Assembly (NCBI RefSeq): GCF_900094585.1
Contig: NZ_FMAG01000004.1
Coordinates: 434,001 to 498,000 of the forward strand
Length of the DNA stretch: 64,000 bases
DNA from: Martinezella multihospitum
Lineage (GTDB): Bacteria > Pseudomonadota > Alphaproteobacteria > Rhizobiales > Rhizobiaceae
Direction: 5' to 3'
Notes under the pieces: generated by a model
Told to the model about the DNA's origin: nothing
Databases searched by the model: none
What the model saw: the letters and a program-made list of their open reading frames with translations, nothing else
Made by a program: the position numbers and the translations under genes
Part shown: positions 17,825 through 27,162 of the stretch, piece by piece
Numbering within the stretch: position 1 is the stretch's first letter
Layout of the letters: each line of letters starts with the position of its first letter

Positions 17825-18108
17825 CATTACAAACTGGCCATGGAGCCTGCCGGAGAACCGATCGGTCTTGGGTGGCGAGAATACTGCTTCAGGGGAGGTC
17901 AGGAGAGAAGGCTGCGGGCAGCCTATCTTATGTGTGTGCTGGAAATCTTCGATGCTCTGTCGCAAGCGGTACCCGGCCTTCTCGGGATTCTGGCGGGAGA
18001 GAAGCGCGCCGACCGTAGTCTTAAATCCTGCACCCGGTGGCCCTTTTTGGCACTGAACAAACGACGTCTTCATTCTGAATATGATTGCAAATTCCAAGGG
18101 AGGAAACC
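17825..18108 (+). other. Leader region of the TRAP transporter genes, no gene seen
   Basis: About 284 bases between the operator and the TRAP binding-protein start. A 90-codon open frame crosses it, but the composition is not protein-like and it overlaps the start of the next gene; I do not call it. Nothing recognisable as a riboswitch was found by eye. Confidence 0.5.
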
Positions 18109-19116
18109 ATGAACATATCTCGCAGAACGTTTGGGGCGCTAACGGTTGGCGCTGCCGCCGGTCTCCTTTGCACTCCAGGTCTTTCGCGCGCGGCGGCGAA
18201 AATCAGGCTGCGCTACGGCACGGCGTTTCCGGCTGGTCATCCGGGCGTCATTCGGATCACCGAGGCGGCTAAGACGATTGGAGCGCGATCGGACGGCCTG
18301 ATTGATCTTCAGGTTTATCCGAACAGCCAACTCGGCGGCGAGTCGGATATGTTCACTCAGGTCCGCGGCGGCGCTCTCGATCTCATGTCGACGTCCGGTG
18401 TCAACCAAACCGTCGTTCCGGTCGCCAGCATCAATGCGGTCGCCTTCGCTTTCCCGACCTACGACCATGTCTGGAAAGCAATGGATGGGGAGCTGGGTGA
18501 TTACGTTCGGAAGGCGTTTCTGGGCGCCGGCCTTTTTGTTTTCCCGAAGATGCTCGACAACGGCTACCGCAACATCACGACCGGCAGCAAACCGATCGTC
18601 GCGCCGCAAGACTTGAAGGGGCTGAAGATTCGCGTTCCGGGCAACCAGCTTTGGGTCACGCTCTTCCAGACGCTCGGTGCCGCTCCCACGCCGCTGAACT
18701 TTGGCGAACTCTACGCGGCGCTGCAAACCCATGTCGTTGACGGGCAAGAAAATCCGCTGGCTCTGATCGAGAGTTCGAAGCTGTATGAAGTGCAGAAATA
18801 TGTCTCGCTGACCGGCCATATCTGGGACGGCCATCACATTTTCTGCAACAACCGCCGGTGGGAAGCGATCCCCGCGGATGCGCGCAAGATCGTTCTGGAG
18901 GAATTGACGACTGCTGCGGTCAACGAGCGCGCCGACGTGAAGGCTTTGAACGAAAAAGCTATCAACGACATCAAGGCCGCCGGCGTCCAGTTCAACACGG
19001 TCGAAACGGCCCCGTTCCGGGACGCGCTCTCGAAGGCCGGGTTCTACTCCAAATGGAAGGAGAGCTTCGGGGCAGAGGCCTGGGGCCTTCTGGAAAAGGA
19101 CGTCGGTACGCTTTGA
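18109..19116 (+). CDS. TRAP transporter periplasmic binding protein (DctP family)
   Basis: 335 residues, start ATG 18109 with AAGGGAGG upstream. The N-terminus MNISRRTFGAL carries a twin-arginine-like pair before the hydrophobic stretch, so Tat export is possible. The body has the DctP hallmarks: LKIRVPGNQLW with the Arg that clamps the ligand carboxylate, and TPLNFGELYAALQTHVVDGQENPL. Ligand is an organic acid; location beside uxuAB and under the same operator argues for a hexuronate. Followed by a stem-loop and the fused permease gene. Confidence 0.92.
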   Translation: MNISRRTFGALTVGAAAGLLCTPGLSRAAAKIRLRYGTAFPAGHPGVIRITEAAKTIGARSDGLIDLQVYPNSQLGGESDMFTQVRGGALDLMSTSGVNQTVVPVASINAVAFAFPTYDHVWKAMDGELGDYVRKAFLGAGLFVFPKMLDNGYRNITTGSKPIVAPQDLKGLKIRVPGNQLWVTLFQTLGAAPTPLNFGELYAALQTHVVDGQENPLALIESSKLYEVQKYVSLTGHIWDGHHIFCNNRRWEAIPADARKIVLEELTTAAVNERADVKALNEKAINDIKAAGVQFNTVETAPFRDALSKAGFYSKWKESFGAEAWGLLEKDVGTL

Positions 19117-19131
19117 GCCGAAAAGACTAGC

Positions 19132-19158
19132 GCGCACGCGTTTCGACGACGCGTGCGC
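19132..19158 (+). terminator. Strong hairpin between TRAP binding protein and permease genes
   Basis: GCGCACGCGT (19132-19141) and ACGCGTGCGC (19149-19158) form a perfect 10-bp, GC-rich stem with a 7-base loop. It lacks a T-run. It probably limits read-through into or degradation from the permease part, giving more binding protein than permease. Confidence 0.5.
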
Positions 19159-19256
19159 CTTGTTGCCGGTAACTTGATGGCATCCTTCGGCATGCCATTC
19201 CGATTTTGACAGGTAAGCCGCGTCGCGCGGACAGGCGAATGATGGGGAGGTGGATT

Positions 19257-21116
19257 ATGGAGGCGATTGCTAAAGCGGAGCCCGTTTCTCAAGGCGGAGC
19301 GTTTCAGCGTTTCGACAGTCTTCTCGGGCAAGCCGTCGAAGCGATCGCTGCCGCACTTGTGCTGGCGGAAATCATCCTGCTCGGTTGGGCGACCACCGCG
19401 AGATATGCACTTCACAGTCCACTTGTCTGGTCCGATGAAGTCGCCACAATTCTTTTCGTCTGGTTGTCGATGCTGGGGTCCGTCGTCGCGTTGCGACGCG
19501 GTCAGCACATGCGGTTGACCGCCTTCGTCCGCAAGTTTTCTCCCACATGGCAGGAGCGTGCGAATGCCTTGGCGATGATGATCGTTTCTGTGCTCCTGCT
19601 GGCAATGGTGTTGCCGGCATGGCAACATGTCGAGGAACGCATCATCAGCGTGACGCCGGTACTTCAGATCAGCGAAGCGTGGCGCGAGGCCGCCATGTTG
19701 GTCGGCATCGTCCTTATGTTGATCACAGCCGTCGACAAGATGATACGATCGAGCAAGCCCGCTCATATGGTCGCGAGCATCGTCCTTCTCGCGCTCATGT
19801 TCGGGGTGCTTCAGCTGGCGATGCCCTGGTTTGACGAGATCGGCAACTACAGTTTGCTGATCTTCTTTTTAGGGATCGTGCTGTTTGCCATCGTTCTCGG
19901 CGTGCCGATCGCCTTTGCTTTCGTTCTGGCCACAGCGGCCTATCTCAATTTCGCGAGCTGGGTGCCGATCTCCATCGTTCCTGGCCGAATGAGCGAAGGC
20001 ATGTCGCCGATCATTCTCCTTGCCGTGCCCATGTTCGTCTTCCTGGGCGCCGTCATCGAAATGGCCGGTTTGGCGCAGGCCATGATTGCATTCCTGGTTT
20101 CCCTGATTGGTCATCTGCGCGGCGGCTTGCAATATGTGCTGCTCGCTGCGGTCTATCTCGTTTCGGGGATTTCCGGCGCCAAGGCGGCCGACATGGCCGC
20201 CGTCGCACCGGCATTGTTTCCGGAAATGAAAAAGCGCGGCAACCGCGAGAGCGATCTGGTTTCGCTATTGTCGGCTTCGGCGGTCATGTCCGAGACTATT
20301 CCGCCGTCGATCGTGCTGATCACGGTTGGTTCGGTTACCGGGGTTTCGATCGCCGCGCTCTTTACCGCCGGCCTCCTTCCGGCATTCGTCGGCTTGCTGG
20401 CCCTCTGCGTCGTCGTCTTCATCCAGACGCGGAACGAGGATATGAGCCACGCCCGTAAGGTCGGTAACGGATTGAAGCTGAAGCTTTTCCTGGTTGCGAT
20501 CCCGGGTCTTGGCCTGCCGATCGTGATCCGAACAGCCGTCGTCGAGGGCGTGGCGACAGCGACCGAGGTCGCGACGATCGGCATCATCTACTCGCTCATC
20601 GTCGGCGTGCTCTTTTACCGGCGGATGGAATGGCGAAAGCTCTATCCCATGCTGGTCGATGCGGCCTCGCTGTCTGGCTCCATCTTGCTCGTCGTCGGTG
20701 CCGCGACCGCGATGGGCTGGGCGCTGACGCAATCCGGATTTTCACAATATCTTGTCGAGTTGATGCAGGGGGTTCCGGGCGGAAGGATCAGTTTCCTGCT
20801 GATATCAGCCCTGAGCTTCATCGTGCTGGGAAGCGTTCTCGAGGGTGTGCCGGCCATCGTCCTCTTCGGGCCACTTCTCTTTCCGATAGCAAAGCTGCTT
20901 GGGATCGATGAAGTGCACTACGCGATCGTTGCCGTATTCGCGATGGGTTTCGGGCTGTTTTCGCCGCCGTTCGGGGTTGGGTTCTACCTCGCCTGCGCGA
21001 TCGGCCGCGTGTCACCGGACGATGTCATCGGCAAGGTTTGGCCACACCTTCTAGCGCTCTTCGCGGCATTGCTGCTCATTATATTCATCCCCTGGATTTC
21101 TGTCGGCTTCCTTTGA
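19257..21116 (+). CDS. TRAP transporter fused small and large permease (DctQM)
   Basis: 619 residues from ATG 19257, preceded by GGGGAGG; in-frame ATGs upstream have no such site. Residues 1-170 are the DctQ-type four-helix subunit (VWSDEVATILFVWLSMLG, RRGQHMR), and the rest is the twelve-helix DctM-type channel with PMFVFLGAVIEMAG, GAKAADMAAVAPALFPEM and FGLFSPPFGVGFYLACAIG. Fused DctQM proteins are a known minority form of TRAP permeases. Works with the binding protein at 18109 and a sodium gradient to import a hexuronate-like acid. Confidence 0.93.
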   Translation: MEAIAKAEPVSQGGAFQRFDSLLGQAVEAIAAALVLAEIILLGWATTARYALHSPLVWSDEVATILFVWLSMLGSVVALRRGQHMRLTAFVRKFSPTWQERANALAMMIVSVLLLAMVLPAWQHVEERIISVTPVLQISEAWREAAMLVGIVLMLITAVDKMIRSSKPAHMVASIVLLALMFGVLQLAMPWFDEIGNYSLLIFFLGIVLFAIVLGVPIAFAFVLATAAYLNFASWVPISIVPGRMSEGMSPIILLAVPMFVFLGAVIEMAGLAQAMIAFLVSLIGHLRGGLQYVLLAAVYLVSGISGAKAADMAAVAPALFPEMKKRGNRESDLVSLLSASAVMSETIPPSIVLITVGSVTGVSIAALFTAGLLPAFVGLLALCVVVFIQTRNEDMSHARKVGNGLKLKLFLVAIPGLGLPIVIRTAVVEGVATATEVATIGIIYSLIVGVLFYRRMEWRKLYPMLVDAASLSGSILLVVGAATAMGWALTQSGFSQYLVELMQGVPGGRISFLLISALSFIVLGSVLEGVPAIVLFGPLLFPIAKLLGIDEVHYAIVAVFAMGFGLFSPPFGVGFYLACAIGRVSPDDVIGKVWPHLLALFAALLLIIFIPWISVGFL

Positions 21117-21142
21117 AAGGCCAAAGACGGCAACGAATAATC

Positions 21143-21599
21143 AAGTCAACGGCAGTTGGCTTGTTCATCGTTGCCGGTCGCGCGATTGGGCTGCGAAGGG
21201 AGTTGCCTTGCTCGGGGTGAGGGCGGTTCTCGCCCTGAATTTCGAGCGGATACACAGGTGGAATCTGATCGGTATGGGCATCCTGCCGCTGCGGCTGCCG
21301 GATGGCCTCGGTCCAGACGAGCTCGCGCTTGGATCGGGCGACGTTATCGAAATCGCCACGGATCCGGCTCGCGTCGATCCCCGTTGCGAGATATGGGTTG
21401 TCGTGAAGCGTAAAGATGGACAGCAGACGATTCTTGTCGCAACGGCGGCGATAGAGACCAATGCCGAGGTCGAGTTCTCCGAGCCGGTGGCATCCTGCCG
21501 CTGATCCTGAAAAAGGCCGTTCGAAAGGCTTCCACGGAACAAGCGGAGCGCGCGCCGATCCCGATGCGAGCCGGCCGCGTGAACAACATGCGTAAATGA
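21143..21599 (+). pseudogene. Aconitate hydratase remnant (C-terminal part, frameshifted)
   Basis: Three frames read in order reproduce the end of an aconitase: GLFIVAG (about 21155-21175), then after a shift and small deletion RSRDWAAKGVALLGVRAVLA with FERIHRWNLIGMGILPL, EIWVVVKRKDGQQ and AEVEF, then after a second shift GGILPLILKKA. SRDWAAKG and FERIHR-NL-GMG-LPL are strongly conserved in aconitases. The N-terminal 80 percent is absent and two frameshifts break the rest, so it is not functional. It abuts the TRAP permease stop, suggesting a deletion joined the two. Confidence 0.8.
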
Positions 21600-21611
21600 C
21601 ATCAGCCGTCG

Positions 21612-21710
21612 TTCATCCGGTCGGCTTGGCCGTGGTGCGCCGTGGATCATGATGGTTTCATCCTCGATGTGCTGGTCCAGATCGGCCGCAACGCGAAGAG
21701 AGCTGACGAG
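21612..21710 (+). pseudogene. IS6-family transposase fragment
   Basis: The frame reads FIRSAWPWCAVDHDG then FILDVLVQIGRNAKRA, which matches the core of IS6/IS26-type DDE transposases (V-I-I-x-G-x-WLWRAVD-DG-x-LD-x-L-V-Q-x-RR-x-x-x-A). Only about 33 codons survive, with no terminal repeats seen. It lies directly after the aconitase remnant, consistent with insertion-mediated decay. From here to 22006 I see no further gene. Confidence 0.65.
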
Positions 21711-22006
21711 GTGGCTGCCAGTAAATCTTCGTCGATACGGCAACCATCTTTGATGCTAGGGAGTTGATCCGCGATGGCTTGCCAAACGAAGACGATGTAT
21801 GCGGCAACGGGTATGGGAGACCTAAGATGAGTTCCATAATGCATATTATCTGATTTGTGACTGTAGCCGGGCGGATTCCAATTTCAAAGTGCGACTTGCG
21901 AATGATTACAGCGGTATTTGCCGGATTTGTCGCAGCAGCGAGATGACCTTGACGAAACCTCTCCCAAGCATAGTTAGCTGGAGCATCGGAAGAATGGAGT
22001 TATCCC

Positions 22007-22636
22007 ATGAGGGTTTCGCTATCCGCCCTGGCAATGATCATCATCGGCGGAATAGCGCCGCCTGTCGAAGCCGCCGGTACCGATTGTGCCAAGCCTGTTT
22101 CGGCAAGCGACCACGTGATTTGTCAGGACAAAGCGCTCCTCGCACAGGACAAGATGATGGGGGCTCTGTATGCCTCTGCCCTGAAGCGCGACGATGCAGA
22201 CAAGATCCGCGAGAAGCAACAGCGCTGGATTGCGAAGGTACAGTCCTGCGGCGATGCCAGCTGTATCCGTCTGGCCGATGAGGACCAGGTCGGCTTTCTC
22301 TTGTATGCCAAGGGCGTGGCAAGCGCCTCGACGCATTTTACCTCGAAACGCACCGACGGTAACAAGAGCCGCCTTTCGATCTTCGGCCCGGTCGATGGCC
22401 TCGTCGCAGTTGGTCTCGACTCGATGTACTTTGGCCCGGACGCCGATGCCGGTGACATCAATTCGGATAGCATAACCGGCGCCGTTCCACTGACGAAGGA
22501 ACATGCCGAGCTTTCCAGAGATAAGTGCAGAATCGGCCTCAATGGCCTCAATGCAAAGACCTGGCGCGTGTCGCAGACAGGCTCCTGCTTTTTTGCCGAC
22601 GGCGTGACCTTTCGGGGCATCTACCGCAAACACTGA
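22007..22636 (+). CDS. Secreted LprI/DUF1311-like protein
   Basis: 209 residues with a signal peptide ending near VEAAG. After it come DCAKPVSASDHVICQDKALLAQDKMMGALY and KQQRWIAKVQSCGDASCI: the spaced Cys pairs, an x-LN/LY helix and the Q-RW motif are the pattern of the DUF1311 (LprI N-terminal) domain. LprI of Mycobacterium tuberculosis inhibits lysozyme; most family members are uncharacterised. The C-terminal half (residues 100-209) is not recognised. Stand-alone gene; start chosen as the first ATG before the signal peptide. Confidence 0.7.
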   Translation: MRVSLSALAMIIIGGIAPPVEAAGTDCAKPVSASDHVICQDKALLAQDKMMGALYASALKRDDADKIREKQQRWIAKVQSCGDASCIRLADEDQVGFLLYAKGVASASTHFTSKRTDGNKSRLSIFGPVDGLVAVGLDSMYFGPDADAGDINSDSITGAVPLTKEHAELSRDKCRIGLNGLNAKTWRVSQTGSCFFADGVTFRGIYRKH

Positions 22637-23145
22637 CAGTCTGGCTTGCGAGCAAAAGCGCCACATCACTGCAATGCGCGTCACGGCGCCGCAAAGCAGC
22701 GATCAACCATGTCTCAGTGATCATCGCCCTTGATCAGTTCCTTATGGTTCAGCCAGGATGAGCGCCCGATAGATCATGTCGGTCACCCCCTATCCGGTCT
22801 TCCATGCAGCTGAATAAATTCGGCGGAATGTCTTTCAACAGCCCCTCGCCCCTATCCTTTTATATGGCGCCGCTGAGCGATGAAGGAGATGGTTCATGTT
22901 CGACGACTTGATGCGTCCCATATCAAGATAGCGAACCCACCCTCCTGCCATTCCGGAACCATGAGGCCATTTCATTCGCTATCTTTTTCGATAGTACGGC
23001 CGATGGTTGAAATGCGTGATGCATTCGCGTTACACATCAGGCGCGTATGGCCCGGATTCGGGTCAGGCCATGGATATGGTTTCCGACGGGACTCCGTTGG
23101 GCCGAATTGCAATCGACCCGCGCTAGACGCAATAAGGAACCGCGC
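22637..23145. other. 509-base gap without a recognisable gene
   Basis: Contains a strong ribosome site (GAAGGAGAT) before ATG 22896, but the frame it opens stops after 11 codons (MFDDLMRPISR). This may be a leader peptide or the start of a lost gene. Nothing else was recognised. Confidence 0.4.
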
Positions 23146-25182
23146 ATGCACATTCCCACAAGCTCATCCCCCTTGCCGCTCGATGGCCCGCAGTGGATCC
23201 GGTTCCGTCAGCAGGAAGAACTGCGAAAGGCAATGCTGGAGCGGCACTTCGATGAGGTTGAGCGTATAGTGGCCGAGCTTGAAGCGGCATGGTGGCAGGC
23301 CGGCGATGTTCCCGACGATCGCTATCTGCATCTTGCAACCAGTTCCGGCCTGTTTGACCACGCAAGTGTGGACGCCGCCCGGCGGCTTGAATTGCTGAAT
23401 GACTGGGCCAGGTCCCACCCAGATTCCTATCATGCGCGCTATATTCTCGGTCATCATTATTTTCGTCGGGCCGGCGATATCCGCACTGCGGCCTGGGCAT
23501 CGGACGTTGGTGAGGATCAATGGGTGGCGGCCCACATGGCTTGCGTCACCGCGGCCGAGCATCTGCTGAAAGCAATGGCACTCTCGCAGCGTCCGGCACT
23601 TGCCGCTGAAACCATGATGCAGATTTGCCAGTATCTCGGCCAGCCGGATTTCGTCGACGCGCTGTTTCGCGGGACGCCGCTTGAAAACACCATGCAGCGC
23701 GACGAGTTCGACCCCGACCTTTATGAAGCGGCCTGCGCCCAGCTCGCCAGATACGCATTGAAGCCACCAGGCATCGTCACTGCGGCACTTCCCTCCTCTC
23801 TTCCGCCCGTGCAGGAGGGAGACATCGAAAATCCCGGCTACTACTGGCTGCGTTATTGCCTTTCGCTTAGACCGCGATGGCCGGATATCCTGGCAGGCTA
23901 CGCGCAGTATCTGAGCCCGAGATGGGGTGGCTCGGAAGGCGAAGTCGAAAAATTCGCCACCGGCCCCCTATGTGCACAATTGAACGAGCAGGAGCGCAAT
24001 TCCGTCCGCTGGCCGGGCATTCACGACGCATTGACGCTTCCTGAGTATCCACAGCCGGGCGACGCGCGTGAGATCGCTGCCCGAGAGAAGATCTTTAAGA
24101 ATTGGCTGGCGCGGGATCTCTCCGATCCCCTGCGTTTCATCTCTCTGGGACAATATGCCAATTTCACCCATTACTCGCTTGCTGACCGGAAGCTGGCGCA
24201 TCAGCGTCATGTCGAATCCATCCGTTATTGCAAGCCGCCGCGGACCTATCCTGGGGTGGACGGCGCGTTCCGGGATTTCACCAACCTGATGCTGATCCAG
24301 CATTTCGAGGATGACGAAGGCGCCTACGCGAATGTGCTGCAAACCGCCGCACGCCGTTTCGACGAGCCGACGATGCTCACCATGGCGGCCTTCGCCTGGC
24401 AGTTCGGCATGTGGGGGATCGAGGCAGATCCAGCCGTCGCCACGCGGCTGATCGACCGGGCGGCCGAACTCGAGCCGTTCTATGAGCCCGATGAGTTCAC
24501 GCCGATGCATGCCTGCCGCATGATATGGGACGGAGGCTTTCAGGAGGAGTCGGCCTATCTCACGCGCGAGTTTGCCGAGAGACGCGTCTACTCGGCAGCG
24601 GCCAGCATGTACGACATTACAACGGGCTACCGGCCGGATACCGAGCCCCGCTTTCTCGACGACAAGGAAGCGCATCACTGGCTCGAACGCTCGGTCGCAG
24701 AAGGTGAGCCTGTCTCCATGTTCAATTATGCCTGGCGCCTCGAAAAGGTTCACAAAATCGATCTGACGATCCGCGAAAATTATGAGCAGGTTCGCGGCTA
24801 TTATTTCCGGGCTATGGAAGGCGGTGTAGGCCCTGCCATCATCCGGCTCGCAAGCGTCGATCGCCGGCACGGAACCGAGGACGAAAAGCAACGGGCCGTC
24901 GCTCACATGAAATCCCTCATTACCCATGAGGACGACCAGCTTGCCGGCGACGCATATGGCGAGGTCGTTCTGGCATACAAATTTGGCGACGGCGTTCCCA
25001 AAAGCGAGTTCATCGCCATGCAATGGTTCGATCGCTTCAAGCAGCTCTTCCCGGATCACTCGACGATGGAATGGATGGAAACGCAGGTCTATGGATCGAC
25101 CGGATGGCAAATGGCCGGGCGGGCACTGCGGGCCTTCTTTCTTGGGAAGAAGCTTTCAAAAGAGCATTTGCCGCGGAAGTAA
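23146..25182 (+). CDS. Large hypothetical protein (DUF4034-like, helical repeats)
   Basis: 678 residues from ATG 23146; the open frame reaches back to 23047 but the added codons look non-coding. No signal peptide or membrane segment. The N-terminal region (RQQEELRKAMLERHFDEVERIVAELEA and HARYILGHHYFRRAG) has the look of DUF4034 proteins, and the C-terminal half has Sel1/TPR-like helices (KEAHHWLERSVAEGEPVSMFNYAW, GDAYGEVVLAYKFGDGVPKSE). Function unknown. Its stop lies eight bases before the membrane metallopeptidase gene, so the two are one unit and possibly work together. Confidence 0.7.
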   Translation: MHIPTSSSPLPLDGPQWIRFRQQEELRKAMLERHFDEVERIVAELEAAWWQAGDVPDDRYLHLATSSGLFDHASVDAARRLELLNDWARSHPDSYHARYILGHHYFRRAGDIRTAAWASDVGEDQWVAAHMACVTAAEHLLKAMALSQRPALAAETMMQICQYLGQPDFVDALFRGTPLENTMQRDEFDPDLYEAACAQLARYALKPPGIVTAALPSSLPPVQEGDIENPGYYWLRYCLSLRPRWPDILAGYAQYLSPRWGGSEGEVEKFATGPLCAQLNEQERNSVRWPGIHDALTLPEYPQPGDAREIAAREKIFKNWLARDLSDPLRFISLGQYANFTHYSLADRKLAHQRHVESIRYCKPPRTYPGVDGAFRDFTNLMLIQHFEDDEGAYANVLQTAARRFDEPTMLTMAAFAWQFGMWGIEADPAVATRLIDRAAELEPFYEPDEFTPMHACRMIWDGGFQEESAYLTREFAERRVYSAAASMYDITTGYRPDTEPRFLDDKEAHHWLERSVAEGEPVSMFNYAWRLEKVHKIDLTIRENYEQVRGYYFRAMEGGVGPAIIRLASVDRRHGTEDEKQRAVAHMKSLITHEDDQLAGDAYGEVVLAYKFGDGVPKSEFIAMQWFDRFKQLFPDHSTMEWMETQVYGSTGWQMAGRALRAFFLGKKLSKEHLPRK

Positions 25183-25190
25183 GCGCCGCG

Positions 25191-27110
25191 ATGAGCAATT
25201 TTCTCCCGGCACCGCAGGAAGGCAGATGGCGAGCCCTGATCTGGCTTGCCTTCGGCGATGCCCTTCTGCTTTTTGCCGGCGTGTTGCTGGTAGTCTCGCC
25301 TCTCCTGTTGATCTTTTTTCTATCCTCGCCAATCCTGCTGGCGCTGCTCGCCTTGCCATCGCTGTCATGGTTTTTCTATGGGCTGATGGTCCTGCGCGCT
25401 CGCGCAGTACCGCCGCCACCGCCGGTTTCGAATGGGATATTGCTCGATCCCGACAAGGTTCCGGCTCTCGCCGCTGACCTTGAACGATTGCGCCTTGCCT
25501 GCGACGCGCCGGCATTCACGGCGGTCTACATCAATGGCGAGCTCAACGCATCTATCTGCCAGACCACGTCGCGATCCGGTCCGTCGAAGCATATCCTCGT
25601 GCTCGGCCTGCCGCTTCTTGCTCTCTTGACCAAGGATCAGGCCGCGGTGGTCATCGCCCACGAATACGCACATATCTCCCGCCAACACGGTCATTTCGCT
25701 CGCTGGGCCTATCTGGCGCGCCAGCGCTGGGCGGCGTTGGGCGATCTGCATGAACGCAACCATCGTTTGATCACCGCGCCGCTCAGGCTGTTTCTGTCCT
25801 GGTACGTGCCACGCATGATGCGAGAAACGCTGGAATTCTCACGCCGTTGCGAGATGTTCGCGGATGCGCAAGCCGTTCAGGTATGCGGCGCCGATCTCGC
25901 ATTGGACGCCGAATTCGCACTGGCTCTAAGGCAGAAAGCCCTCTCCGACCGCTTCTGGCCGGGCATATTCGCGCGAGCTGGCGGGCAGGAGCTTACGCAG
26001 GTGCAGCCGTTCACGCAGCTTTTGGCGGAACCGGCGGAGAGCCGTCCGCGCGACGGCGCACAGGCGGCGGTCTGGCTGCACGAAGCTCTATGTCAAAGCC
26101 CGGATCCCCGCAGCACGCATCCCGCATTTTTCAAGCGCGCCGCATCGGCGGGATTCGACCCGAAAGCTCCGCTTCCCGATCGCTTGCCCTGGCGCCTTGA
26201 AAAGACGGCCGCGGCCGCGGATTGGCTGGGAAAGGAAGCGTCCGGCATAGCCGAGCAACTCGACACCAGCTGGCACGAGAATGCCGCGCAAGCCTGGCGG
26301 GATGCAGAGAGCTGGCACAGGCATCAGCATGATGAATTCACAAACCTGGTGCATCGTCGCAAACAGCAGGCGTTTGATGAACAGGACTGGTTATTTCTGG
26401 CGCAGCTGGCGGAAAAATTTGATCCGGAAAGCCCCTTGCGTCAGGAGGCAATTGCGCAGGGATTGCAGCATTCGCCCGATGATCCCCCGCTTCTTCAGCT
26501 TAGAGCCAGCAATTTGGAGCGGAATGGCGATGTTGGCGGAGCGATAGCCCTGTGGCATCGCATCGGCGAGAACTCGCCCGCTTCAGCCTATACCGCTCAT
26601 CGCCGTCTTTGCGAACTCTGCCTGCAAGCGGGCGACAAAGTGACGGCAGAGCACTATCGGCATGTCGCCGACGAATTATGGACCGGCCAGGATGCGGGGC
26701 ACTCCGTGCCCAAAGAACATTTTCCGCATGGGATGGAGGCATCCGAACTCGCGCTGCTGCACGGCGTACTGCAGCCGCTTTTTGCTCATGCGCGTTCCGT
26801 TTGGCTTTGCCGTGACACGCCGGCGAATCTGCCGGACACGCCCCGGTGGGTCCTCTATATCGAGGCCTATGATGGCTGGTTCATGCGGATGATCGGCAGA
26901 TTGACCGGCGAAGAAGACGTCAACGCATCGGCCTGCAAAAGGCTGCTGGAACGCCTGCTGCCACGGTTGCATATCTATCCGGAGGTCGTATTTATCGGGC
27001 CGTCGGAGGATATTCTAGCCCATTGTTCGCCCGATAGTCTGATCGCCCATGCCGGCGGGGCCGTTTCGTCCACCGCACATGTTGACGCCGGGCGGGCAGG
27101 ACCCAATTGA
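25191..27110 (+). CDS. Membrane-bound M48-type zinc metallopeptidase
   Basis: 639 residues. Two closely spaced hydrophobic segments at residues 15-70 anchor it in the inner membrane. The zinc site is HEYAH at 157-161, and a third-ligand Glu is in CEMFADAQA about 65 residues later, the M48 arrangement (HtpX/Oma1-like). The C-terminal 300 residues have TPR-like helices and no known domain. Longer frames upstream lie inside the preceding gene, so ATG 25191 is used. Likely role: cleavage of membrane or periplasmic proteins; substrate unknown. The pairing with the gene at 23146 is the main clue. Confidence 0.78.
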   Translation: MSNFLPAPQEGRWRALIWLAFGDALLLFAGVLLVVSPLLLIFFLSSPILLALLALPSLSWFFYGLMVLRARAVPPPPPVSNGILLDPDKVPALAADLERLRLACDAPAFTAVYINGELNASICQTTSRSGPSKHILVLGLPLLALLTKDQAAVVIAHEYAHISRQHGHFARWAYLARQRWAALGDLHERNHRLITAPLRLFLSWYVPRMMRETLEFSRRCEMFADAQAVQVCGADLALDAEFALALRQKALSDRFWPGIFARAGGQELTQVQPFTQLLAEPAESRPRDGAQAAVWLHEALCQSPDPRSTHPAFFKRAASAGFDPKAPLPDRLPWRLEKTAAAADWLGKEASGIAEQLDTSWHENAAQAWRDAESWHRHQHDEFTNLVHRRKQQAFDEQDWLFLAQLAEKFDPESPLRQEAIAQGLQHSPDDPPLLQLRASNLERNGDVGGAIALWHRIGENSPASAYTAHRRLCELCLQAGDKVTAEHYRHVADELWTGQDAGHSVPKEHFPHGMEASELALLHGVLQPLFAHARSVWLCRDTPANLPDTPRWVLYIEAYDGWFMRMIGRLTGEEDVNASACKRLLERLLPRLHIYPEVVFIGPSEDILAHCSPDSLIAHAGGAVSSTAHVDAGRAGPN

Positions 27111-27162
27111 TAGCTCATGCATATCGGTAAAAATCAGATGGCGCGATTGCAGGACTAAGCAA

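Noticed and set aside
17840..18112. 90-codon frame in the leader of the TRAP genes
   Set aside because: No conserved sequence, weak start, overlaps the start codon of the binding-protein gene; more likely untranslated leader.
18139..19137. 332-codon minus-strand open frame opposite the TRAP binding protein
   Set aside because: Antisense shadow of a recognised gene; no motif or ribosome site.
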